Of a stretch of DNA of 44,785 bases, positions 28,361-38,803 are shown one piece after another. The notes under the pieces were generated by a model. That model ran no database searches. It was not told the DNA's origin and worked only from the letters and a program-made list of their open reading frames with translations. Source of the stretch: Actinomycetota bacterium (GTDB lineage Bacteria; Actinomycetota; Actinomycetes; S36-B12; CAIYMF01). The first letter of the stretch is position 1. Each line of letters begins with the position of its first letter. The stretch lies in the NCBI GenBank assembly GCA_947455705.1, contig CANGPO010000014.1, positions 1 through 44,785 on the forward strand. The letters are read 5' to 3'. A program made the position numbers and the translations under genes.

Positions 28361-29827
28361 TTACATATCCTTGATGGCGCTTATCTCACCGCGTGCGATT
28401 GCTTCGGTGAGAGTCGCGTAGTCGCGTGCGTTGACGTCTGCGTACGCCAACGCGTATTCGGTGATCGCATCCTCGAATTTCGTGCTGCCGCCGAGGTAGG
28501 AGGAGATGGCGATTCGGTCTCCGGAGCGTGCATGTGCGCGGGCCAACGTTTCACCGCAGATGCGTCCGTAGAGGCCCAAGCCATCGGGCAACATCCCAAC
28601 CGGATCCATGGAGCCCTTGCCGTCTCGTAACTGTCGGACATAGAAATCGTGACTCTTACCGTCGATCGCTCTTGCCGATTGCCAGCCAAGGAAGATATCG
28701 CTAGTTGCTTGCATGAACTGCTGACCGTGTACGACTCGTTGCCCCTGATGCTTGAAGCGGCTCTTCCCGGCGAATCGTTCAAGCACGGATGCCTGTGCCT
28801 CTTTGGCCTGTAGCACCAGGGGATCGCTGCCATCGATCCCCTCGAAGAGCAGGAGCCATGATCGAGTCCCTACGCTGCCGACACCGACAACTTTGCGCGC
28901 CATGTGAACAAGGCGGAATTGTTCAAGAAGATGGCGGCGATCCCATTGAAGGGTGCTTCGATAGCCACGGATCATCGTGCGGATGTAGTCGAATGTTTCT
29001 TCGACTTGATGGCTGTCGAGAAAATCTTCAATCGGTGTGATTAACGGCGGTTGACCAGCGATGCGCAACTTCCCGTCCACGACCTCGGCGAGTTTTGATA
29101 CCGCTTGAATACTGTCTCGACCACGTGACTTCTCGATGAGTGCTGCCGTTGAGTCGAGCCGTCTCCTATCGAGGGCGCGACGTACGGTTAGCAGGATCTC
29201 GGCCGCGTCGAGATGGGAATACCAGACGGCCATGTTCCCGTTGGCAGCCAGTGCGCGCATGGCGTCGCGGTATCCCCGGGCACTAGTACCGACCGCCATG
29301 CGGGTCTGCTTCTTGCTGAAGCCGTTCAACTGTGCGGCGATGGCCACACTGGTGGCCATGCGCTTGACGTCCCACTCGAACGGCCCGAGATGAGTTTCGT
29401 CAAAGTCGTTGATGTCGAAAACGAGGCGACGTTCGGGTGAGGCATAGACGCCGAAGTTGTTGATGTGGGCGTCACCACAGAGTTGAACATTGAGTCCGGT
29501 GTTCGCGTTGGCTGCAAGATCTGATGACATCACCAGGGCCCCACCGCGGTAGAAGGTGAATGCCGTGGCCGACATGCGGCCGTAGCGAATCGGAACGAGT
29601 TCCGGTACCCGCGATGCGTCTTGGCTGCGTAGAAGGTCTAGTGCTGCAGGGCGATCGTCTGTAGAGAGGTCGGCGAGATCGACGAGAGCGATCTTCTTGC
29701 GGGTCGCCTTGCCAATTGCCGCCCTCTCCAGCCGGGATGGATGTGGGACGGGCTTGGACTTCGTGGCCGATTCGGCAGGGGAGTCCGCATCCGATCGCGG
29801 ACTTTTGACCACCTTTGGTTCCGTCAT
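28361..29827 (-). CDS. DUF2252 family protein (kinase-like fold)
   Basis: The 488-residue protein belongs to the DUF2252 family, common in actinobacteria and of unknown function. The segment CGDAHINNFGVYASPERRLVFDINDFDET resembles the catalytic loop and metal-binding Asp of aminoglycoside-phosphotransferase-like kinases (GDxHxxN...DFD), and the GPFEWDVKRMATSV motif follows. The first 45 residues are charged and Pro/Ser-rich, probably disordered. I chose the ATG at 29827 (GGGA 6 nt upstream); 29839 is an alternative. It lies opposite to its neighbours between sucD and perM, which normally lie close together in relatives. Upstream to 29992 no clear promoter was found. Confidence 0.85.
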   Translation of the reverse strand: MTEPKVVKSPRSDADSPAESATKSKPVPHPSRLERAAIGKATRKKIALVDLADLSTDDRPAALDLLRSQDASRVPELVPIRYGRMSATAFTFYRGGALVMSSDLAANANTGLNVQLCGDAHINNFGVYASPERRLVFDINDFDETHLGPFEWDVKRMATSVAIAAQLNGFSKKQTRMAVGTSARGYRDAMRALAANGNMAVWYSHLDAAEILLTVRRALDRRRLDSTAALIEKSRGRDSIQAVSKLAEVVDGKLRIAGQPPLITPIEDFLDSHQVEETFDYIRTMIRGYRSTLQWDRRHLLEQFRLVHMARKVVGVGSVGTRSWLLLFEGIDGSDPLVLQAKEAQASVLERFAGKSRFKHQGQRVVHGQQFMQATSDIFLGWQSARAIDGKSHDFYVRQLRDGKGSMDPVGMLPDGLGLYGRICGETLARAHARSGDRIAISSYLGGSTKFEDAITEYALAYADVNARDYATLTEAIARGEISAIKDM

Positions 29828-29992
29828 CGCGAGTCCCATCCTGACGTCAGTGAGTGCTAATCATTCGACCTTAGTCCTGTGCGGTGGCAGTGTTCTACCT
29901 GCACGTACGTCGCACCATTCATGACTGCGGCGTCATGACTTGGCTCGTGTCGCTGTCGACGTGATGTGGTGAGTCGATGCGACCATCATTAC

Positions 29993-31222
29993 GTGACCTC
30001 CACCATCGAACGACCGCCGGCGGCCGGAGCAGCCGGTCGTGCCGATAGTGGGCAGCGTCAGAATCAACCGATCATGGCCGCGATCCCGGTAGCGGCGGTC
30101 AGCGCGGCAGCGTGGGCCGCGATGTGCGGTCTTGCCGGGATCGGCATCTTCGTCACCATCGGTTGGGTGCTAAGCCCGCGAGCCGGAGATGGTTTGGGGG
30201 TGCCGGTCGAGTCTGCTGGGTTGCTGTGGCTTATGAGTCATCATGCGGGTGTCACGACTGGTGGGGCCACAATCACTGTCTTACCGCTCGCGTTGGTTGT
30301 TATCCCGCTCAGCCTGCTCCGTATTGCCGGACGCTGGGCGGCACGGATTTCCGCAGTCGAAGGATGGGTAGACCAGGGATTACTCGTGGTGGCAGGCACC
30401 ACCGCGTATGCGTTGCTCGCATTCGGTGTGAGTCAGTTGTGTGATCTGGGTGGTGCGGCGCAGGTTTCACCCGCGATGGCGGTTGGCTGGTCTGCTGCGA
30501 CCGCTGCGGTGGGGTTGACGCTCGGGATTGGAAGCGCCCATGGTGGTTGGGCACGAGTGAGATCGGCTCTACCAGTTGAAGTTCTACCGGTTGCTCTTGC
30601 CGCGGCGTCAATCGCCTGTGCACTGTTGGCACTTTCTGCCGCTATCGCAGTCGTTGCGTTGATTGCGAACTGGTCCACCGTGATCTCACTTGGTCAAGCT
30701 ATGAGCACTGGGCCGACCGATGTCCTCGGTGTTCTGGTGCTGTCACTGGTCTACGTTCCGAATTTATTGGTGTGGGCCTTGGGCTACATCAGCGGTGCAG
30801 GTGTAGTGATCGGTGGTGGCGCGTGCGCCACCGTGTTTTCCGTTAGCGGGGGACTCCTTCCGTCTATCCCCGTACTGGCAGCGATTCCATCAGACCCCGG
30901 GCGGTTGGCCCCGCTATTGCTTTTTCTACCGGTTCTAGCCGGGGTTGCCGGTGGTGTGATCCTGCATCGTCGGATCCACCTTGAGCTTCGTGACGAGGTC
31001 CTAGCCCTAGCAGCTGGAAGTGCTGTTGTATCCGTTGGAGTTCTGGTTCTGGCTTGGCTCAGCGGTGGGAGCCTGGGCGCCGCTCGGCTGAGCTATCTCG
31101 GTCCGAAGCCGCTGCTGACTGCTCTTTGTGTCTTCGGATTAACTGCCGCTGGGTCTATCGCCTTCGCGCTCATCGTTCATCTCGTGCCCACGCTTCGGGC
31201 AGACGATACGGCCAATCTGTAA
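29993..31222 (+). CDS. PerM/DUF6350 integral membrane protein
   Basis: The 409-residue product has about 9-10 hydrophobic segments spread over residues 25-400 with a short Pro/Ala-rich cytoplasmic-like start. Its position between sucCD and purN, size and topology match the DUF6350 family, which includes mycobacterial PerM, linked to cell division and acid or magnesium stress. Assignment rests on context and topology more than on motifs. The GTG at 29993 (VTSTIERP) is preferred; an in-frame start at 29966 would add nine unlikely residues. No ribosome site is obvious. Confidence 0.78.
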   Translation: MTSTIERPPAAGAAGRADSGQRQNQPIMAAIPVAAVSAAAWAAMCGLAGIGIFVTIGWVLSPRAGDGLGVPVESAGLLWLMSHHAGVTTGGATITVLPLALVVIPLSLLRIAGRWAARISAVEGWVDQGLLVVAGTTAYALLAFGVSQLCDLGGAAQVSPAMAVGWSAATAAVGLTLGIGSAHGGWARVRSALPVEVLPVALAAASIACALLALSAAIAVVALIANWSTVISLGQAMSTGPTDVLGVLVLSLVYVPNLLVWALGYISGAGVVIGGGACATVFSVSGGLLPSIPVLAAIPSDPGRLAPLLLFLPVLAGVAGGVILHRRIHLELRDEVLALAAGSAVVSVGVLVLAWLSGGSLGAARLSYLGPKPLLTALCVFGLTAAGSIAFALIVHLVPTLRADDTANL

Positions 31223-31266
31223 ACGCCCTAGGATCGTCCTAACATCGTTGTGACGAAGGGGCATCA

Positions 31267-31893
31267 GTGGAACAGTCGCATGTCGACCAACGCACTCGAT
31301 TTGTTGTCCTAGCATCAGGTACGGGCACCCTTCTACAGTCACTGCTCGATGCAACTGCCGATCCCGGTTTCCCAGCGCAGATCGTTGCCGTTGGAGCCGA
31401 TGTCCCTGATGCGAAGGCGCTTGATCGTGCGCAGAAGTCTGGCGTACCGACCTTCGTGCGGATGGTGAGCGAATACCCGCTGCGAACAGATTGGGATTCT
31501 GCCCTGACCGATGCGATCGATGAATGGAATCCCGATTGGGTTTTTTGTGCCGGGTTCATGCGCATTCTCGGCCCGTCCACATTGGCCCGTTTCGCCGGCC
31601 GAATAATCAACACTCACCCTGCGTTGCTGCCGGCATTTCCCGGCGCACATGCGGTTCGCGATGCACTTGCCTATGGCGTTCGAGTTACTGGGTGCACCGT
31701 GCATCTTGTTGATGAAGGCGTCGACACCGGTCCGATCATCGCCCAAGCGCCGGTTCACGTTGACGCTTCCGACGATGAAGCCGGGCTGCACGAGCGAATC
31801 AAGATGGCTGAACGGTCTCTGGTAGTAGGAACTATGGCTGCGATCGCGTCGCGCGGTTGCGTTATCGATGGAAGAAGGGCGTACATCCCGTGA
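31267..31893 (+). CDS. purN: Phosphoribosylglycinamide formyltransferase
   Basis: PurN transfers a formyl group from 10-formyl-THF to GAR in purine synthesis. The 208-residue protein has the catalytic set N115, H117 ([16 protein letters not shown]) and D153 ([11 protein letters not shown]). The phosphate loop reads SGTGTLLQ instead of SGxGSNL, an actinobacterial variant as far as I recall. The GTG at 31267 has GAAGGGG 6 nt upstream. Its end overlaps purH by 4 nt (GTGA), a tight purNH operon. Confidence 0.96.
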   Translation: MEQSHVDQRTRFVVLASGTGTLLQSLLDATADPGFPAQIVAVGADVPDAKALDRAQKSGVPTFVRMVSEYPLRTDWDSALTDAIDEWNPDWVFCAGFMRILGPSTLARFAGRIINTHPALLPAFPGAHAVRDALAYGVRVTGCTVHLVDEGVDTGPIIAQAPVHVDASDDEAGLHERIKMAERSLVVGTMAAIASRGCVIDGRRAYIP

Positions 31894-33455
31894 CGACTCG
31901 TATGATCCGGCGTGCACTTGTGTCGGTGTATGACAAGACTGGCTTGGACGAACTAGCCGAGGGCCTGCAGGCTGCCGGGGTTGAGATCGTGTCAACGGGT
32001 TCGACGGCAGCGACCATCGCGCGTTTGGGCATTCCTGTGACGCAGGTGTCCGACCTGACCGACTTCCCCGAATGCCTTGATGGGCGCGTCAAAACTCTGC
32101 ATCCCAAAGTGCACGCGGGAATCTTGGCTGACCTTCGTCTTACCGATCACGAACAACAACTTGAGCAGATGGGGATCGCCCCCTTCGATCTCGTTGTCGT
32201 AAACCTGTATCCGTTCGCGTCGACGGTCGCCTCGGGCGCAACGATGGATGAATGTATTGAGCAGATCGACATTGGTGGACCATCGATGGTGCGCGGTGCT
32301 GCCAAGAACCATGCAAATGTCGCGGTCATTACCTCGCCGGCGAAGTACCCGGCGATTTTGGACGCGTTACGTGGTGGGGGCTTCAGTCTCGAACAGCGTC
32401 AGGCGCTTGCTGCCGATGCCTTCATTCACACGGCCAATTACGACGTGGCCGTCGCCTCATATTTGGGAAATGTCGTGGCGCCGAGTGACGGTGGCACTGG
32501 CTTCCCGGCGTGGTTGGGAGCTACCTGGGAACGCGCGGAGGTTCTTCGCTACGGCGAGAATCCACATCAGCGGGCCGCGCTCTACGTCACCAACAACACG
32601 CCGAATCCTGGACTGGCTCAGGCCGAGCAGATTCACGGCAAGCAAATGTCGTACAACAACTTTGTGGACGCTGATGCGGCCCGTCGTGCGGCCTACGATC
32701 ACACCGAGCCGGCGGTGGCCATCATCAAACATGCCAACCCATGTGGCATCGCGATTGGCACGAACATCGCCGAGGCGCATCGCAAAGCGAACGACACGGA
32801 TCCGGTATCAGCCTTCGGCGGTGTGATTGCAGCCAATCGCAGTGTCACGCTCGAAATGGCGCAGCAAGTAGCCGAGATCTTCACTGAGGTCGTGGTCGCT
32901 CCTGGCTTCGACGAGGACGCCGTCGAACTGCTTGCGCAGAAGGCAAACTTACGACTCCTTATTGCCGGTGACGTGCCACCTCACGGCGGGATCGAGATCC
33001 GACCGATCAGTGGCGGCATACTTCTCCAGTCCATTGACAAGATTGATGCAGCCGGTGACGGCCCATCGCAGTGGACTCTGGTGTGCGGCACCCCAGCCGA
33101 TCAGGCAACCATGCGCGATTTGGAGTTCGCATGGCGGGCGGTGCGGTCAGTTAAGTCGAACGCCATCCTGCTAGCCAAGGACGGTGCCGCGGTTGGAGTT
33201 GGGATGGGACAGGTGAATCGGGTTGATTCGGCACGGCTCGCCGTTACCCGCGCCGGCGATGGTCGAAGCCGGGATTGCGTTGCAGCATCCGATGCCTTCT
33301 TCCCGTTTCCAGATGGTCTAGGAGTACTGCTCGAGGCCGGTGTTAAGGCTGTTGTGCAGCCGGGCGGCTCGGTGCGTGATGAGGAAGTCATCGCTGCGGC
33401 GGTTTCAGCCGGCATCACGATGTACTTCACCGATACTCGTCACTTCTTCCACTAG
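31890..33455 (+). CDS. purH: Bifunctional AICAR formyltransferase/IMP cyclohydrolase
   Basis: The 521-residue PurH performs the last two steps to IMP. The N-terminal cyclohydrolase domain (about 1-200) shows [15 protein letters not shown] and [12 protein letters not shown]-type motifs ([18 protein letters not shown]). The C-terminal transformylase domain has [10 protein letters not shown] and the late [10 protein letters not shown]...[11 protein letters not shown]...[10 protein letters not shown] ending typical of the family. The GTG at 31890 overlaps the purN stop. A transporter follows after 9 nt. Confidence 0.97.
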   Translation: MTTRMIRRALVSVYDKTGLDELAEGLQAAGVEIVSTGSTAATIARLGIPVTQVSDLTDFPECLDGRVKTLHPKVHAGILADLRLTDHEQQLEQMGIAPFDLVVVNLYPFASTVASGATMDECIEQIDIGGPSMVRGAAKNHANVAVITSPAKYPAILDALRGGGFSLEQRQALAADAFIHTANYDVAVASYLGNVVAPSDGGTGFPAWLGATWERAEVLRYGENPHQRAALYVTNNTPNPGLAQAEQIHGKQMSYNNFVDADAARRAAYDHTEPAVAIIKHANPCGIAIGTNIAEAHRKANDTDPVSAFGGVIAANRSVTLEMAQQVAEIFTEVVVAPGFDEDAVELLAQKANLRLLIAGDVPPHGGIEIRPISGGILLQSIDKIDAAGDGPSQWTLVCGTPADQATMRDLEFAWRAVRSVKSNAILLAKDGAAVGVGMGQVNRVDSARLAVTRAGDGRSRDCVAASDAFFPFPDGLGVLLEAGVKAVVQPGGSVRDEEVIAAAVSAGITMYFTDTRHFFH

Positions 33456-33464
33456 GGGCACTAC

Positions 33465-34439
33465 ATGGCCGCGCCCCACACCGTTCACCCGCCAGCACAT
33501 CCGATCGCAATGTTGGCGGCCCTCGGTGTCGGTGGCGTGATCGCTATCCAGAGTCGAATAAATGGCGAATTCGGGCGTGTTCTCAATGACGGAATCTTTG
33601 CCGCGGTGCTCTCATTCATCGTGGGGCTTTCAATTTTGCTGGTGATCATGGCGTTTCGACCCTCGACTCGTGAACACCTGTTCCACGACTTACCGCGCGC
33701 ATTCGGCGATCGACGTTTGACATGGTGGCAATTCCTAGGCGGGCTCGGCGGTGCCAGTGTGGTTGCCAGTCAAACGCTCACCGTGCCGTTGCTCGGCGTT
33801 GCTCTGTTCACGGTTGCTTTGGTCGCCGGCATGACGGGTTCATCCCTACTCGTTGATCGGATCGGATTGGCCCCGGGGGGTCAGCGGGCAATCACGGTGC
33901 CGCGGGTCATTGGCGCTGTCGGCACCACGGTGGCGGTCGCCCTGGCCGTCTCGGGACGTTTCACTCAAGGCAACCTTGCGGTGTGGGCGCTCGTCGTCAC
34001 GGTTGTGGCTGGGCTCGCGTCGTCGTTCCAGCAGGCGGTGAATGCGCAGATCTCTGTTGCGACACGAGATCCGCTGGTTGCAACCTTTGTCAACTTTGTC
34101 GGCGGACTTATAGCGCTGCTTGTGGCATTGATGCTTGAGCATGTCGTGTGGCATCACGCATGGACGATGCCACCGGCGCCGTGGGAGCAACCCATTTTGT
34201 GGATGGGTGGTCCGGTCGGCCTGTTATTTATCGTGACAGCAGCGTATTTCGTTGCGCCGCTTGGAGTTTTGCTGTTCAGCCTGCTCAACATTGCCGGTCA
34301 ACTAGTTGGGGCACTGATCCTCGATCTTGTTGTCCCGACACCAGGAACTGTTGTGGATGTACGGCTGGTCGTCGGCATGTTGCTGACCTTGGTTGCTGTC
34401 GTTATCGCGTCGTATCGTCGCCCCGTCGCGAAACAGTGA
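33465..34439 (+). CDS. DMT-superfamily (YdcZ/DUF606-type) membrane transporter
   Basis: The 324-residue protein has about ten hydrophobic segments in two related halves (about 15-170 and 175-318), as in the YdcZ/DUF606 branch of the drug/metabolite transporters. Typical features are AIQSRINGEFG in the first half and SSFQQAVNAQIS in the second, which mirror each other. The substrate is unknown; its position between purH and folD hints at a purine or folate-related compound, but only by context. AGGGG precedes the ATG by 8 nt. Confidence 0.82.
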   Translation: MAAPHTVHPPAHPIAMLAALGVGGVIAIQSRINGEFGRVLNDGIFAAVLSFIVGLSILLVIMAFRPSTREHLFHDLPRAFGDRRLTWWQFLGGLGGASVVASQTLTVPLLGVALFTVALVAGMTGSSLLVDRIGLAPGGQRAITVPRVIGAVGTTVAVALAVSGRFTQGNLAVWALVVTVVAGLASSFQQAVNAQISVATRDPLVATFVNFVGGLIALLVALMLEHVVWHHAWTMPPAPWEQPILWMGGPVGLLFIVTAAYFVAPLGVLLFSLLNIAGQLVGALILDLVVPTPGTVVDVRLVVGMLLTLVAVVIASYRRPVAKQ

Positions 34440-34484
34440 CCCTGCTGCGCGTTTCCCTGCGTCGTCCGTGAGAGGATCCGGCTC

Positions 34485-35342
34485 GTGACTGCGATTATTC
34501 TTGACGGTAAAGCAACTGCTGCTGCGATCAAGGCCGAACTGGCCACCCGTGTGTCTGTGCTCAAGGAGCATGGCATCACCCCTGGACTTGGCACCGTTCT
34601 CGTCGGGGACGACCCCGGCAGCCATTCCTACGTTGCCGGTAAGCACCGCGACTGTGCCGAGGTGGGCATCGCGTCCGTCCGTGCTGACCTTCCTGCCGAT
34701 GCGTCTCAAGCGCAGGTAGATGAGGCCATCGCGACGTTGAACGCCGACCCCAACTGCACCGGGTACATCGTCCAGCTGCCGCTGCCTAAGGGGCTCGATG
34801 AAAGTCGTGCGCTGGAGATGATCGACCCCGATAAGGACGCCGATGGTCTGCACCCGATGAGCTTGGGCCGCTTGGTTCTCAACATTCCGGCCCCGCTTCC
34901 GTGTACGCCGCGAGGGATCGTCGAGTTGCTACGTCGCTACGACGTCAACATCAACGGTGCAGAGGTCGTTGTCGTTGGCCGCGGTGTCACCGTGGGTCGA
35001 CCACTCGGACTGCTCCTCACTCGCCGCTCGGAAAACGCCACTGTCACGTTGTGTCACACGGGTACTCGCGATCTTGCCGAACACACTCGTCGCGCCGACA
35101 TCGTCGTCGCGGCCGCTGGTGTCGCGCACCTGATTAAGCCCGACATGATCAAGCCAGGTGCAGCAGTTCTTGACGTTGGCATCACCCGCACTGATGCGGG
35201 TCTCGTCGGCGACATCGATCCTGCCTGCGCCGAGGTTGCCGGACACCTTGCTCCCATGCCTGGTGGAACTGGACCGATGACTCGCGCCATGCTCATCATG
35301 AATGTTGTTGAGTCTGCGGAGCGCGCTGCCGGACTGGCCTAG
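34485..35342 (+). CDS. folD: Methylenetetrahydrofolate dehydrogenase/cyclohydrolase
   Basis: FolD interconverts 5,10-methylene- and 10-formyl-THF with NADP+, supplying the formyl donor for purN and purH upstream. The 285-residue protein has Y49-x3-K53 (YVAGKHRDC, catalytic lysine), QLPLPKGL, the nucleotide site [17 protein letters not shown] and the family end [14 protein letters not shown]. The GTG at 34485 has AGAGGA 8 nt upstream. DUF3017 begins 4 nt after its stop. Confidence 0.97.
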   Translation: MTAIILDGKATAAAIKAELATRVSVLKEHGITPGLGTVLVGDDPGSHSYVAGKHRDCAEVGIASVRADLPADASQAQVDEAIATLNADPNCTGYIVQLPLPKGLDESRALEMIDPDKDADGLHPMSLGRLVLNIPAPLPCTPRGIVELLRRYDVNINGAEVVVVGRGVTVGRPLGLLLTRRSENATVTLCHTGTRDLAEHTRRADIVVAAAGVAHLIKPDMIKPGAAVLDVGITRTDAGLVGDIDPACAEVAGHLAPMPGGTGPMTRAMLIMNVVESAERAAGLA

Positions 35343-35346
35343 GGTC

Positions 35347-35619
35347 ATGCCCGGCCTGATTCGTCGCGAATGGCCGATCATTACAGTGCTCGGCTTGGTG
35401 ACGTTTGGCTTGATCGTGGTGGTAGCCGGTCATTTTCGACGCGGCTGCGTTGTGGTGGCGTTCGCCATCTTTCTCGCGTTGTTTCTGCGCGTTTTGCTAC
35501 CTGCCGACGGTGCGGGAATGTTGGCAGTGCGCAGTAAGCGCATTGATATTGCCGTCTTGGCCGTCTTGGCTACGGCGACGACTGTTCTTTCACTCTGGGT
35601 CCCACCCCCGAATAACTAG
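35347..35619 (+). CDS. DUF3017 small membrane protein
   Basis: The 90-residue protein has three hydrophobic segments (about 10-30, 32-50 and 66-84) with basic residues between. Its length, topology and place right after folD and before mdh match the actinobacterial DUF3017 family, of unknown function. The ATG at 35347 lies 4 nt after the folD stop and its ribosome site overlaps that stop (TAGGG), so it is probably translated by coupling. Confidence 0.8.
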   Translation: MPGLIRREWPIITVLGLVTFGLIVVVAGHFRRGCVVVAFAIFLALFLRVLLPADGAGMLAVRSKRIDIAVLAVLATATTVLSLWVPPPNN

Positions 35620-36741
<1,122 letters not shown>

Positions 36742-36752
36742 GGGAGTGCACA

Positions 36753-37967
36753 ATGGCGAAGATCAAGGTTACGAATCCTGTCGTCGAACTTGATGGCGAC
36801 GAGATGACCCGCATCATCTGGCAGTACATCAAGGACACCCTGATCCTGCCGTACCTCGATGTGGACCTGAAGTACTACGACCTGTCGATCGAGAATCGCG
36901 ATGCCACCGATGACCAGGTCACGATTGATTCGGCCCATGCCATCAAGCAGTACGGCGTCGGCGTCAAGTGCGCGACCATCACTCCCGATGAGGCCCGCGT
37001 TGAAGAATTCGGTCTCAAGAAAATGTGGAAGTCGCCTAACGGCACAATCCGTAACATCCTCGGTGGCGTGATTTTCCGTGAACCCATTGTGATTTCGAAT
37101 GTTCCCAGGCTCGTTCCCGGCTGGACTAAGCCGATCATCATCGGTCGTCACGCATTCGGCGATCAGTACCGGGCCACTGATTTCGTGGTTCCCGGCCCGG
37201 GCAAGCTATCCGTTTCGTTCGTGCCCGATGACGGTAGCGAGCCCATCGAGATCGATGTTTATGACTATCCCGGTGGCGGCGTCGCCATGACGATGTACAA
37301 CCTTGATGAATCGATTCGCGATTTCGCCCGCGCATCGATGCGTTACGGACTTGATCGCGGACTGCCGGTTTACCTGTCGACGAAGAACACGATCTTGAAG
37401 GCTTACGACGGTCGGTTCAAGGACATCTTCGCGGAGATCTTCGAAGCAGAGTTCAAGGACGATTTCGCCGAAGCAGGTATCACCTACGAACACCGCCTCA
37501 TCGACGATATGGTTGCGGCCGCTCTCAAGTGGGAGGGTGGCTATGTCTGGGCGTGTAAGAACTACGACGGTGACGTGCAAAGTGACACTGTTGCCCAAGG
37601 CTTCGGCTCACTCGGGCTTATGACCTCGGTACTCATGACACCTGATGGCAAGACGGTTGAGGCTGAGGCTGCGCACGGCACTGTGACCCGTCACTATCGT
37701 CAGCACCAGCAGGGTAAGGCGACGTCGACGAATCCGATTGCGTCGATTTTCGCCTGGACACAAGGTCTGGCGGCCCGAGGTCGCATGGACGGTACGCCGG
37801 AGGTCACGGCATTCGCTCAAACCCTCGAGCGCGTGTGCATTGAGACGGTTGAGAGTGGCAAAATGACGAAGGATCTCGCCGCGTTGATTGGCCGGGACGC
37901 TCCGTGGCTGACGACGGAAGAATTCCTTGCTGCGATTGCCGACAACCTATCCGCGGCCATGGCGTAG
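36753..37967 (+). CDS. icd: Isocitrate dehydrogenase (NADP), homodimeric type
   Basis: The 404-residue enzyme belongs to the homodimeric IDH type shared with eukaryotes and mycobacterial Icd1: [15 protein letters not shown] at the start, [12 protein letters not shown] substrate loop, [20 protein letters not shown] metal-binding Asp cluster, and [13 protein letters not shown] followed by [11 protein letters not shown] for NADP binding. It oxidatively decarboxylates isocitrate to 2-oxoglutarate. GAGGGAG lies 6 nt before the ATG. xthA begins 5 nt after its stop. Confidence 0.97.
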   Translation: MAKIKVTNPVVELDGDEMTRIIWQYIKDTLILPYLDVDLKYYDLSIENRDATDDQVTIDSAHAIKQYGVGVKCATITPDEARVEEFGLKKMWKSPNGTIRNILGGVIFREPIVISNVPRLVPGWTKPIIIGRHAFGDQYRATDFVVPGPGKLSVSFVPDDGSEPIEIDVYDYPGGGVAMTMYNLDESIRDFARASMRYGLDRGLPVYLSTKNTILKAYDGRFKDIFAEIFEAEFKDDFAEAGITYEHRLIDDMVAAALKWEGGYVWACKNYDGDVQSDTVAQGFGSLGLMTSVLMTPDGKTVEAEAAHGTVTRHYRQHQQGKATSTNPIASIFAWTQGLAARGRMDGTPEVTAFAQTLERVCIETVESGKMTKDLAALIGRDAPWLTTEEFLAAIADNLSAAMA

Positions 37968-37972
37968 CACCT

Positions 37973-38803
37973 GTGCTGACGATTGTTACCGCGAACGTCA
38001 ACGGTGTTCGCGCGGCACAACGGCGTGGCGGCGTCGCATGGCTTGCGGACGCAGGCCCAGATGTCATTTGTTTGCAGGAGGTTCGTTCTACCTTCGAGCA
38101 GCTTGAAGAATCGCTTGACGGTAGTGCGCTCGCGTCCTATCGGATTGCCTACGCCGAAAGCTCTGATAAGGGGCGGGCTGGCGTTGCTGTTCTTACGAAG
38201 GCAGATCACGTATCGGTTCGGTTAGGTCTTGGTGTCGAAGAGTTTGCGCAGGCGGGCAGATGGATCGAGGTGGATCTGGCGACTGACTCGGGTCCGCTGA
38301 CGGTGATATCGACCTATGTGCACACCGGCGAAGCCACTGACGAGCCGCGGCAAGCTCAGAAGTACCGGTTTCTTGATGCCATGCATGACCGTCTTGATGC
38401 ACTTGCCCGCCGCAGTGCGCGTAAGAAGGGTGAGGCAGTGGTGTGTGGTGATTTCAATGTTGCCCACACCGAGCAAGACATCAAGAATTGGAAGGGTAAT
38501 CGCGGTAAGGCTGGGTTCTTGGAACAAGAGCGCGAGTATCTCGATCGCTGGCGGGATGAGCTGCGCTGGGTCGATCTAGGACGTGTTCACGGTGGCCCCG
38601 GGCCAGGCCCGTATACATGGTGGTCATGGCGTGGTCGTGGGTTTGACACCGATGGTGGTTGGCGGATCGATTACGTGATGGCGACCCAGCGGTTAGCTGC
38701 CCTAGCCACCGGCGTCGTGGTTGGAAAAGCGCCAACATACGCAGAACGCTGGAGCGACCACGCCCCTGTTACTGCGAGTTTCGATCACCCGTCATTGGGT
38801 TGA
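37973..38803 (+). CDS. xthA: Exodeoxyribonuclease III / AP endonuclease
   Basis: The 276-residue protein has the metal-dependent phosphodiesterase fold with N8 and E36 (ICLQEVRST), D160 and N162 (GDFNVAHTEQDIKNWKGN), and D262-H263 (WSDHAPV). It nicks DNA at abasic sites in base-excision repair. The GTG at 37973 gives the family start (LTIVTANVNGVRAA) with no clear ribosome site, so it may rely on ribosomes finishing icd. Its 3' end overlaps the convergent glpD by 19 bp. Confidence 0.94.
   Translation: MLTIVTANVNGVRAAQRRGGVAWLADAGPDVICLQEVRSTFEQLEESLDGSALASYRIAYAESSDKGRAGVAVLTKADHVSVRLGLGVEEFAQAGRWIEVDLATDSGPLTVISTYVHTGEATDEPRQAQKYRFLDAMHDRLDALARRSARKKGEAVVCGDFNVAHTEQDIKNWKGNRGKAGFLEQEREYLDRWRDELRWVDLGRVHGGPGPGPYTWWSWRGRGFDTDGGWRIDYVMATQRLAALATGVVVGKAPTYAERWSDHAPVTASFDHPSLG

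Noticed and set aside
29852-29860. CIRCE-like TTAGCACTC (minus strand) before the DUF2252 gene
   Set aside because: Only one half-site is present; no GAGTGCTAA follows after 9 nt.
31339-31995. 218-codon antisense frame across purN and purH
   Set aside because: Covers two well-supported genes and has no protein-like motifs.
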